From Bactericera cockerelli (taxonomy: Eukaryota; Arthropoda; Insecta; Hemiptera; Triozidae): 64,000 bases of DNA. The notes below the pieces were generated by a model. It was not told the origin of the DNA and did no database searches. It saw nothing but the letters and a program-made list of their open reading frames with translations. Below are positions 1 to 12,400 of this stretch, piece after piece. The position numbers and the translations under genes were made by a program. Positions within the stretch are counted from its first letter, which is position 1. Every line of letters begins with the position of its first letter. The stretch lies in assembly GCA_024516035.1 (NCBI GenBank), contig CM044963.1, forward strand, positions 27,011,732 to 27,075,731. Direction: 5' to 3'.

Positions 1-324
1 CAAAACTTCGACGACGTCAGATAAGGATGCAATATTATAGTTCCCAGATTTTCTACCTTGGTTCAACGAGGGGTTGTTTTTAGTGGGTTCGCCAAATCCC
101 ACTGTCCCGATCTCATAGTTGATAGGGCCTTTCTCGATAGCTGGGACTTTAGGGGGTGTAGATACATATCACTATGTGTTTATACTCCGTGGTCCTTGCT
201 CTTGGGTTCGGTTTTGTCTGCTATTTGCGTATCGGGTTCACTGTTTCCTTGGACATTTTTTCCCCTCGTACAAAAAAAAAGAGTGCAAAAGGTTGTTAAT
301 TCATCATACTGTTGCCATTTCCAG
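1..324 (+). other. Intron sequence upstream of the first visible FTSJ3 exon
   Basis: No credible coding exon is seen here. The stretch ends in a pyrimidine-containing tract and the acceptor CCATTTCCAG at 324, which fits the 3' end of an FTSJ3 intron. Confidence 0.5.
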
Positions 325-477
325 GTCTCGCTGGGCGGAGGAGGAGGCGAAGGAGGAGAGAGAGAGACAGAAGAAGATGAAGCCACTGACGGGGGTGAAG
401 AAGGCTGTGAGCTTTCTCAACTCCGAGGCGGGCGAGACTGAGGTGCTGAGTAGAGTGAGAGAGGAGATTGAGGATGG
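325..477 (+). CDS. FTSJ3: FTSJ3 exon (first visible)
   Basis: Acceptor ...TTTCCAG at 324 and donor GG|GTGAGTG at 478. The exon begins with the last base of a split codon and encodes [15 protein letters not shown]... to EEIEDG, a charged linker typical of the middle of Spb1 proteins. It ends in phase 2. In the genomic frame the donor itself supplies an immediate stop (GGG TGA), so failure to splice truncates the protein at once. The last part of this exon, from AGTAGAGTG onward, seeds the array that follows in the intron. Confidence 0.8.
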
Positions 478-3400
478 GTGAGTGTGGTATTAGTATAATT
501 AGTATAAACAGAAAAGTGAGAAGTTGTATTAGATGTATGTACATGAATATCAGAACATACCTGGACAGCTGTTTCGAGCTTATTTGCTCTCATCAGCAGG
601 TAATAGTTCTGAATATCCATGCCATTTTTATTAGTATAAACCTCTCTATTTTTATTAGTATAAAAAGAAAAGTGAGAATATGTATAAGATGTACATGGTG
701 TTCTCCTCTACATATCTTAATACACTATTAGACACGGGGGAGTAGAGTGAGAGAGGAGATTGAGGATGGGTGAGTGTGGTGTTCTCCTTTACATATCTTA
801 ATACACTATTAGACACGGGGGAGTAGAGTGAGAGAGGAGATTGAGGATGGGTGAGTGTGGTGTTCTCCTCTACATATCTTAATACACTATTAGACACGGG
901 GGAGTAGAGTGAGAGAGGAGATTGAGGATGGGTGAGTGTGGTGTTCTCCTCTACATAGCTTAATACACTATTAGACACGGGGGAGTAGAGTGAGAGAGGA
1001 GATTGAGGATGGGTGAGTGTGGTGTTCTCCTCTACATATCTTAATACACTATTAGGACACGGGGGAGTAGAGTGAGAGAGGAGATTGAGGATGGGTGAGT
1101 GTGGTGTTCTCCTCTACATAGCTTAATACACTATTAGACACGGGGGAGCTGCTGAGTAGAGTGAGAGAGGAGATTGAGGATGGGTGAGTGTGGTGTTCTC
1201 CTTTACATATCTTAATACACTATTAGACACGGGGGAGCTGCTGAGTAGAGTGAGAGAGGAGATTGAGGATGGGTGAGTGTGGTGTTCTCCTCTACATAGC
1301 TTAATACACTATTAGACACGGGGGAGCTGCTGAGTAGAGTGAGAGAGGAGATTGAGGATGGGTGAGTGTGGTGTTCTCCTTTACATATCTTAATACACTA
1401 TTAGACACGGGGGAGCTGCTGAGTAGAGTGAGAGAGGAGATTGAGGATGGGTGAGTGTGGTGTTCTCCTCTACATATCTTAATACACTATTAGACACGGG
1501 GGAGCTGCTGAGTAGAGTGAGAGAGGAGATTGAGGATGGGTGAGTGTGGTGTTCTCCTTTACATATCTTAATACACTATTAGACACGGGGGAGCTGCTGA
1601 GTAGAGTGAGAGAGGAGATTGAGGATGGGTGAGTGTGGTGTTCTCCTTTACATATCTTAATACACTATTAGACACGGGGGAGCTGCTGAGTAGAGTGAGA
1701 GAGGAGATTGAGGATGGGTGAGTGTGGTGTTCTCCTTTACATATCTTAATACACTATTAGACACGGGGGAGTAGAGTGAGAGAGGAGATTGAGGATGGGT
1801 GAGTGTGGTGTTCTCCTTTACATATCTTAATACACTATTAGACACGGGGGAGTAGAGTGAGAGAGGAGATTGAGGATGGGTGAGTGTGGTGTTCTCCTCT
1901 ACATATCTTAATACACTATTAGACACGGGGGAGCTGCTGAGTAGAGTGAGAGAGGAGATTGAGGATGGGTGAGTGTGGTGTTCTCCTTTACATATCTTAA
2001 TACACTATAAGACACGGGGGAGTAGAGTGAGAGAGGAGATTGAGGATGGGTGAGTGTGGTGTTCTCCTCTACATATCTTAATACACTATTAGACACGGGG
2101 GAGCTGCTGAGTAGAGTGAGAGAGGAGATTGAGGATGGGTGAGTGTGGTGTTCTCCTTTACATATCTTAATACACTATTAGACACGGGGGAGCTGCTGAG
2201 TAGAGTGAGAGAGGAGATTGAGGATGGGTGAGTGTGGTGTTCTCCTTTACATATCTTAATACACTATTAGACACGGGGGAGCTGCTGAGTAGAGTGAGAG
2301 AGGAGATTGAGGATGGGTGAGTGTGGTGTTCTCCTTTACATATCTTAATACACTATTAGACACGGGGGAGCTGCTGAGTAGAGTGAGAGAGGAGATTGAG
2401 GATGGGTGAGTGTGGTGTTCTCCTCTACATATCTTAATACACTATTAGACACGGGGGAGCTGCTGAGTAGAGTGAGAGAGGAGATTGAGGATGGGTGAGT
2501 GTGGTGTTCTCCTTTACATATCTTAATACACTATTAGACACGGGGGAGCTGCTGAGTAGAGTGAGAGAGGAGATTGAGGATGGGTGAGTGTGGTGTTCTC
2601 CTCTACATATCTTAATACACTATTAGACACGGGGAAGCTGCTGAGTAGAGTGAGAGAGGAGATTGAGGATGGGTGAGTGTGGTGTTCTCCTTTACATATC
2701 TTAATACACTATTAGACACGGGGGAGCTGCTGAGTAGAGTGAGAGAGGAGATTGAGGATGGGTGAGTGTGGTGTTCTCCTTTACATATCTTAATACACTA
2801 TTAGACACGGGGGAGCTGCTGAGTAGAGTGAGAGAGGAGATTGAGGATGGGTGAGTCATCCCAAACATGACTTATTGAGCGGCAGTAAAAACTCGCAGTC
2901 AAATTCAAACATTTCGTTTCGAGAAAATAACATAGCGACCGCTAGTTTTTAGGAATAAATGCAGAAAGTGCAAAGATGTTCTCATCATCATATCTTCTTC
3001 TTTTTTTAGCTTTTTGTAGGATTTTTTTGGCGTTCTCTTTTCAACAGTAAGCGGTGTTTTTTTGGGAGATATCAATATTTTTGTGTACGAAAATTTAAGT
3101 TCGTCCATATAAAACAATATTGTGTAGTTTTCACCGTGGCAGAGTGAGTTAGCGCGCTAGGCATTGCACACACGGTGACCTGGGAATTTTTCTGCTCTGT
3201 AATTGGATGTTCGGGGTCCACTCATACCTCGTGATGAAAAATGAGTAGTTACTTGTATGAGTAACGACCAGTGGCGGCATTACCAGAGTAAAAAGAAAAT
3301 AATATTGAATAGAATAATTTGAAATGTAAAGGAGGCTCTTGGTAATGCTGCGCTACCCACAAAAATTGTGAAGAGGCCTTGTGCTTCACCACAAATAAAA

Positions 3401-6400
3401 TAATACATACAATGTTGTGAATATCAACTACAGCCAGAAATTTTGCATCAATAAAAATAGCAGAAATGAGTTCTATTATTGTTTATAAATGAGTTCTATT
3501 ATTATTGTTTTTGTTTTCTTATTTGTATTAATTTAATATTGTTCTATGTAATCAATGTACATTGGGCTTGACCCATCAATAAAGAATAAATTAAATTAAA
3601 TTAAATAAATATGCGTTTATTTCCGTTTCCACAGCTACGGCACTGACTCGGACACCTACACCACTGACTCTGACTCAGATGAGAGAAACCTGGACGAGGA
3701 CTTCGGGTCTGACTACGACATGAACGATGTGTTCAACGACGAGGAACGGGAACACACGAAAGGTGAGTAATAGTAGTATATTTTTATTTGTAATAAATTG
3801 TGTGTGTGTGTGTGTGTGTGTATGTGTGTGTGTGCATATAGAAATATAGAATTGTTGATAGGGTGACTATGTTTAAAACATTTCTATAAATGTCGAATAA
3901 ACAATAAATTATAAATTCTAAAAAAAAAAAATTTTGTTACAAAGGTGCTTACGGTATAAATAAAACATTGACATACAAACAAGATTTTTTTTTATATATA
4001 AATATAACTATTATCTACTTACAAATATAGAGATCATTGAATTAGCTTAGTTTTTTTTCCACTATAATATTAAATCACAAAACCTTTTTTTCTCTTTTTT
4101 CCCCTTTTTAGAATGAAATAGTTACCGTTCACTCTGACCATACATTTCAATCTTATTTATGTATAATTTCTATTTTCAATAATTATAACACAGAATATTT
4201 ATTTTATTGACAATTGAACATAAAATGTGATTAAAATCGAAGACTAGAATAGTCTGAAATCAGAGACTAGAACGTTTGACATTAACCATTACACAAGAGA
4301 AAAAAAAGAAACAATTAATATTAAAACAATGGCTGAGTTTCACAAAAAATATGAATATATATAAATAAAAAATACTAAGTATGTGCAGAATCCTATTCAT
4401 TCACAATGAACGCTCGAATTCTTCGAGCAGACTGGACATAGTTCGAAAGGTGAGTATGAATAATAATAACATCGTAGTCTCCGTGGCCAGGTGTGGTGTA
4501 GCACACTGGCTTGCACGCACGGTGACCTGGGTTCGATGCCAAGCAGCGTATACATTTTCTGCTCTGATGGGCTTGGTTCTGGGGGCCCTTGTCAATTATT
4601 AGTCTCCTTGTAAAGCCAGTGGTAGAAGTGCTGAGTCATTCCTCCACTGTCTGGCTACCATCGTTCACGATGACGCCACCCTATGATGATGAAGCCTCCT
4701 TGTAAAGTCAGTGGTAGAAGTGCTGAGTCATTCCTCCACTGTCTGGCTACCATCGTTCACGATGATGCCACCCTATGATGATGTACTGATACCTCGTGAC
4801 GAATAGGTATTTGCATAAATAGCGGTCATTTGTGGGTACCACGGACAATATGGCAACTTTTGCTAATGCATCATATTTCCAACCAACGAAGATCTTCCAA
4901 TATTAATCTCGTAATGCCGCTACAGGTAGCTCTAACATAGATAGAATAAGTTATGTTGATCGCTAGCTCAATGCCAGCATTTTTAAGCCAATCAAACACC
5001 TCTGCCGAAGTGAGTTGCCCACTCAAAAATAATAATAAATGACAATAATAATAATTGTCTCTACGAGGATAGATAGAGTTTCGAAAATTTTGAAACCTGG
5101 TGAGGAAGTCGATCATTTCACCTCTAGACCTAGGTGACTATTTGCGTACAGTTACAACATACATCAGCCAGCGTCGATGGCGCATTGAAGATCTAGGTGA
5201 CTATTTTTCGTACAGTTACAATAAACATCAGCCAGCGTCGATGGCGCATTGAATGCACCGGTTCTCGTCCGAAGTTGAGCAGCGTCCAGCGAGGTGAAGA
5301 CTTCGTGATGCTGGCATTCCGGCCCAAGCCAGGCTGGGTGAGGTTCGTGTGGGTAGCAGTTTAGTGAGTTTCCTGCGAATGGACACCGCCGTCGTGATAT
5401 GACCATTCAGTTGAAAGCGACGTTAAACCAACAACAAAAAAACACACACTCAGACACACATTATCTTTGCGGATTGCGTTAAAGACAAAATAGGGCATTT
5501 TTTTTCCTCTGGAGAAATGGAACTATCTACTCTGTACTCCGCCTCTACGCTGCCCACTGCTTTGAATATATATGTAACAAATACGCGACACAAATTGACA
5601 TCTCAGCGTCGCACATATATTTTAAAGAAATGATAAAAATGGTTTTGGACTACCCATGATTTTGATTTTGATCTCTTGTTCATGTTAAAATAATTGTATT
5701 GTAAAACTCGTAATTTAAGGGATTTTTTTTATACATCATTTTACTTTGTAATTGCCTTTATTGTTGGGGCGTTAAGTAATCTTAACACATGGACGACCGG
5801 CATGTTTTTAGTAAGTTCTCCCGTGGGACCGGCAATGTTTAGGCTATTCACAGGCGTAGTGCATGCGTGTACCACCGGTGGTACACCCGGTCGTCTAAGT
5901 GTTAAAAAAAAAAATCTTCTCGATTATCTTCTGTCCCCCAGACAAGAAAGAGAAGAAGGAGAAGAAGCAGAAGCCGGTGAAGCTCAGTGACGAGGAACTC
6001 GCCCTGGGCGCCCTCATGGTGAACTCTGGGCGCACTAAGAGAGACCTGGTGGACGCCGCGTGGAACCGCTACACCTTCGCTGATGGGGCGCTGCCGGGGT
6101 GGTTTGAGAGAGATGAGAAGGAGCACATGGCGCGCGAGGACCCGGTGCCTGAGGTAAGAACAAGTGGGGACTTGTTTATTTTTCAAAATATATGCATGTT
6201 ACAAATTAATTACATACTTGTACCTATAATATAACACATATTACCGCAGTTGTCACAGGAGGTTAAGGAGGAGCGATTTATTTTTTGTCCTACAAACTAC
6301 ACTCTGTTTTCACCCCTGATCAGAATGCTACGGGCAGCTATTTTACTCGATTGTTTATATCATTTTCTTAAAGTTATTTAATTTGACATTTGTATTTACT

Positions 6401-9400
6401 TAATTTTGCTGTGATTATTGTGATTTGTTTTAATTTTTATTTATTTAATTGTTATATCATACATATTGTATTTTACATTTTGTACATAGGACTTGCTCCG
6501 TTAATAAAAACCCGTTTACCGGGCAAATTATTATTATACTTTTTCAACCAAGTAATCTAGGGTTACAAATTTAATTGCCTTGACGGATGTAATCTAGCTA
6601 TGATGTCTGCTGGCACTCGTATTAATATAAAAAGGGGAAAATACTATTAGAACCTTATAATGGTTGGGGTCGGGTGGAAGAGAATGACGTAGGGAAAGGT
6701 GCCGCATGGAAGCGGTAGATATCAGGGAACTTTTTTGTCGATCTAGTAATAAAGCCAAGCATTCCAGAAGCTTTTTTGCAAATAGCGTCAATGTGGGGTA
6801 TAAAGGAGAGTTTGGAATCGATGAGAAAACCCAAATCTCTGATACAAAAAGAACGAGGAATTTCGCAAGAATCGAGGCGATAAGAAAATATGGCAGGGGA
6901 GTTAGATTTTGAAAAAGTAATAACTTTGCACTTGGAGGGGTTAACCTCAAGCAAGTTATTTAGAAACCAATTGTTCAAAGAAGTGAGAGCGTGCTAAAGT
7001 TTAAGGTGATCTTCTGCAGAACTAACTGAACGGAACACCTTGAGGTCGTCACAGAAGAGAAGATACTGAAAGTCGTGTTGAGAAAGGCAGTTTTGAACAT
7101 CGTTGATAAAGAGAAGAAATAGGATAGGACCAAAATGAGATCCTTGAGGAACGCCTGAAACAGCTTGAAAGGAATTAGATATTGAAGAACCTACCCGAAC
7201 CATACATAACCTATCAGAGAGGTAACTGGAGAACCACAAGAGAAGAGGACCTGATATTCCATGGGCAGACAACTTGTCCAAGAGAATCCAGAGATGATTT
7301 ACTCGATCAAAGGCCTTAGTAAGGTCAAGATAAATCGAATCAACTTGATTTTATTATTGTATTATTGTTATTATATGATTTATTATTATTATTGTTCCAG
7401 GCCCTGGTGGACGAGTACCGGCGGAAGCGGGTGGAGATCAACGCGCGCCCCATCCGCAAGGTGGTGGAGGCGAAAGCGAGGAAGAAGAAGAGACAGCAGC
7501 GCCGCCTGGACAAGATGAAGAAGAAGCTGGAGGTGTTGATGGAGGCGCCGGATGTGTCAGACGCGGAGAAGGCGCGCAACATCCGGGGGTGAGTAGTAGT
7601 AATAATAATAATAATAAGGCATGGACAAGATGAAGAAGAAGCTGGAGGTGAGTAGTAATAATAATAATAATAATAAGGCCTGGACAAGATGAAGAAGAAA
7701 CTGGAGGTGAGTAGTAATAATAATAATAATAATAAGGCATGGACAAGATGAAGATAAAGCTGGAGGTGTAATAATAATAATAATAAGGCATGGACAAGAT
7801 GAAGAAGAAGCTGGAGGTGTAATAATAATAATAATAAGGCATGGACAAGATGAAGAAGAAGCTGGAGGTGTTGATGGAGGCGCCGGATGTGTCAGACGCG
7901 GAGAAGGCGCGCAACATCCGGGGGTGAGTAGTAGTAATAATAATAATAATAATAAGGCATGGACAAGATGAAGAAGAAACTGGAGGTGAGTAGTAGTAAT
8001 AATAATAATAATAATAAGGCATGGACAAGATGAAGAAGAAGCTGGAGGTGTTGATGGAGGCGCCGGATGTGTCAGACGCGGAGAAGGCGCGCAACATCCG
8101 GGGGTGAGTAGTAGTAATAATAATAATAATAATAATAAGGCATGGACAAGATGAAGAAGAAGCTGGAGGTGTGAGTAGTAATAATAATAATAAGGCATGG
8201 ACAAGATGAAGAAGAAGCTGGAGGTGTGAGTAGTAATAATAATAATAAGGCATGGACAAGATGAAGAAGAAGCTGGAGGTGTTGATGGAGGCGCCGGATG
8301 TGTCAGACGCGGAGAAGGCGCGCAACATCCGGGGGTGAGTAGTAGTTGAATTTTTTTGAATTTTTGAATTTGAATTTATTTATTTAAAGTGAAAAACAAA
8401 CAGTTGATTCCCTAACAATAAATGGGGATCAACCTATTATATGCTACTCACTATAAGACAAGTATAGATATAAACATGAGGTATAAAATTTAAGAAAGGT
8501 AAATAGTAAAATGTAAAAAGTATAATAAAAAAATAAATGCTTGACAGACATGTACTGATGTACCTGCATAAGATGTTTGACAAGTACATGGGCAGTAATA
8601 ATTGATTTAGAGTAAGTATTAACAAATTAATTTCTTAATCAATTAACAAATTTTTAACTAGATTATTAAAAGTACTAGGGCCAAGAGAAAATTCCAGATC
8701 AGGATATATATTGCAGGTTGACATGATTCTACTCAATGGTATAAGTTTGTTGTTTGCATCTGAGGGTAATTTAAAGTGTCTGAAGTGTCTAGAGTTTAAC
8801 CTAGGTACATTGAAATGAACATTGTCCAACAGATATTGGCAGCAGATTAAATTATTCAGTAGTTTAAACATAAATGTTATTTCTTTAAAGGTTCTGCGTG
8901 AAGATAATTTTTCGATGTTGTACAGGGTAAGAGATGTATTATAAGATTTAGAACGACCGTATGAACGATATGTAATTCTCCTCAGAAAGTTTTTTTGCAC
9001 TTGTTCGATTTTTGCAATGTCAGTGATACCAATGCCACCCCAGACCTCAGAACAGTATTCTAACCTGGAGCGAACAAGTGCGTTAAAGAGCACTGTGAAG
9101 GTGGTTGGATTTTTGAAATCTTTGGTCACCCAGTATACTAGACCACTATTTCTCCTAGCTGTTGCAATTGTTTTTAAAATATGATAGTTAAAGTTGAGCT
9201 TGGAGTCAACATAAACTCCTAGGTCTCTGAGCTCAAATTTCCTTGTAATTGCGTTACCGTTAATGAAATAGTCATGGAAATAGGGGTGACGTTTCCTAGT
9301 AAAAGATAAAACAGCGGTTTTCCCCACATTACACTGCATGCCGTTTTCATCACACCATTTAACAATAGAGTTTATATCTCTTTGTAGGAGATTGGCATCT

Positions 9401-12400
9401 TCAGGATCATTTATAATGCGACAAATTTTTAAATCGTCCGCGAAAATTTCAAAACGACTGGCAATGACCTTTTTAATGCTGTCAAAAAAAATGATGAAGA
9501 GCAAAGGCCCGGCGTTCGAACCTTGGATTACGCCCGAGGGTATGGTGTGCTCAATAGATAAAAAGTTACCGTTCCTAACGCGGAATGATCGACCACGTAA
9601 ATAGTCTTTGAAAAAATCTGAATAGAGTGAAGAGAGTCCAACAGCACTTTCCATTTTCTTCACTAAAAGATCGTGATTTACAAGGTCAAAAGCCCGTGAT
9701 AAGTCGAAATATACAGTGTCTAATTGCCGTTGATTGAGGACGGCAGGACCGGCAAATTCAAGAAATGACATTAAATTAGTGGCTGTCGATCGACCAGGGA
9801 TAAAACCATGTTGATGTTGGCTTAGAGTATTTTTAGCATGAAAAATTAAGTGCTTCACTAATATTTTTTCGAAAATTTTAGAAAAGTTGGTTAAAAGTGC
9901 TATTGGTCGATAGTTTTTCACATCACTTACATTAGAATTTTTTGGCACAGGTACCACAATGGAGGTCTTCCAAGAAGTTGGAAACTTTCCATCAGTCAAA
10001 CAAATATTAAATATTTTACAAAGAATTGGAGCTATAACATTTATGCAGCCTTTCACGATAAAAGAGGGAATTTCATCTGAGCCTGACACAAAAGATGATT
10101 TCAGAGATTTAGTTGCATTTATAACATCCAGTACAGAGACAGCGGGTGGTGCGAGTGACGTAGCGCCGGCACTGGTATTGTCCGGGGGTTCCCTAAGAGT
10201 AGAACTTTGGGTGTTATAAATAGAACTAAAGTGAGTAGCAAAAACATCAGGTATTTCATCTTCTGATAACACATGACCATTTTGCACAATGCTAATTTGA
10301 TGTGAATTTTTGTACTGAGTTTTCAAGTACTGCCAAAAGAATTTGGGATTATTGTACAAGTCTGTCTCTACTTTACATTTATATCTGCGCTCATCGATAA
10401 TTAGAGTTTTTTTACATAGTTTCCTAAGCCTAGTGAAATTATTTCTGTGGTATTCATTGTTTGGATATTTTTTTAGTTTCTTATGGAATTTTGCTTTGGT
10501 ACGTAAAAAATTTACAAGTCTATAGGAAAACCAATAAGGATGTTTAGAGGGACGTACAGTTTTTACAGGTATAAATCTATCTATTGCCTGGGTTAAAGTA
10601 TTTGTAAGGTCCCCAACCAGCACATCAATATCAGAAGAATGAGAGTAAGTGTGACGGGAAACATGACTATACAGGCCACCATAATCTCCTTTGGCGAAAT
10701 TCTTTTTAACAATAGGTACAAAAGTACTCTTACATACAGGGAGTGACAGAGTGATAAGGAGACTAGGGTGCTGAAAGTCAGTAGGGACTAGACCTTGATC
10801 AAGTGATACTAAAAGTTCGTTTGATAAATTGGAACATACTAAATCCAAAAGGTTGTCATTTATATCAAGACGAATAGAATTTTGCTGAACGAGATTTAGG
10901 TTACAAATAACTGAATAGATAATTTCAGATTTTTTCCTAATTGCGGAGTTATCGTTAAAACTAACACCCAAATTCCAATTAAATCTAGGTATATTGAAAT
11001 CTCCTAAAAATAAAATCTTATACAGAGATATATCAATGTTTTCAATTAAAAATTTAGAGTAACGTTCTAAGAGATCGGGACTAATTTGGGGAGGAATATA
11101 GTGGTTTCCTATCAGAAGAGTACATTCAGAATTGACTTTAATCTCAATCCATATACATTCAATGTTATTAAAATCTAGGTCAAATCTGCGATGTATTTTC
11201 AAGTTTTTCCGGCCCGCAATCAGAACACCTCCACCCCTCGTATCTTGATCCGGGTTAGTATTTAGCCTATCTTTCCTATATACGTAATAGTCTTGGGAAA
11301 AGTAAGAGTAGCTGTTGAAATTTTCATTGAGCCATGTTTCTGTGAGGCATAAAATATCATAGTCGCTACCAATAAAGTTAGCATAGAATTCAGATCTTTT
11401 TGTGCGAAGTCCTCTACAATTTTGATAAAAAATATTAAGGAAATTATTCATAATAATTAATTAAAATAATAAAGAGTTAGTTAAGAGTTATTTGCAGTTA
11501 GTGCCTCATTGAGGACAATATCGGGTATGAGCCGCCCTACATACGGTTTAATCAAACATCCATCTGGCCACACTCCGACATCATAAATATTGGCAAAATC
11601 AGATGACAATACTTCAACATGAAAAGAACTATAGTACTCTTGATGTTTGGTTTTTAATTTGGAAACCTTCAGGTGTGTACATGCTGGAGGCACCGAACTA
11701 GTAACAATATTTTTGATGTCTTGAGAAGTCACTGTTGGGGAGAAGCGGGTGACGAATAGGGCTGAGGTCATGACACGGGATTCCCTGGGCACAATCATGG
11801 GCGTGGAAGACGAATTGGCAGTGGGGATGGCTTTAGTTCCAATCATAGGTTTGTTGTTCTTACCACCGCGTTTCCGACGAGTAGCAGTTCTCCAATCAGA
11901 AGGGTCCCCAGGGTCCGTGGAGGGAACACCTCCATCACTGCGCTGACGTGGAGGTGCATGGGAGAGTACAGCATGGGTAGCAGAGCCGCCGGTGGGACTA
12001 GACACACGCGCCGCCTCGGTTCCACTGCTGCGAGAAGATTGAGAGAATGAGCTGACACGAACCGTGGGACTCGGGACTTGAAGACTAGCAGCAGAGCTAT
12101 AGGATGCCTTGTGACCTTGCGTAGCTGTGTTATCAGTAATAGAGTCATTAGATAGAACTTTCTGCATCTTGAGTTCCATGGTGCATAATTTTTCCTTGGT
12201 AAAGTTCAACTCGTTCTTAATTTGAATGTTGTCTTCAACGAGTTTCTGCTGTGTAGACTGCAAAGTTGTAATAGACTCATTAAGAACATCAACTTTTTGA
12301 GTTAAAGATATGAACAGTTTTTCCATGTTTTCATGCATATCATTGATATGTCCCTTAAGACTTTGTTCAAAGTTAGTAAACAGAGAAGATGTTTTGGACA

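Noticed and set aside
655..2096. Minus-strand frames repeating [15 protein letters not shown]
   Set aside because: Antisense of the first exon-edge array; the 81-bp unit length keeps the frame open.
7438..8328. Minus-strand frames of 296 and 215 codons rich in Tyr, Leu and Ile
   Set aside because: Antisense reading of the exon-edge array; poly-Tyr/Ile/Leu comes from (TAA)n.
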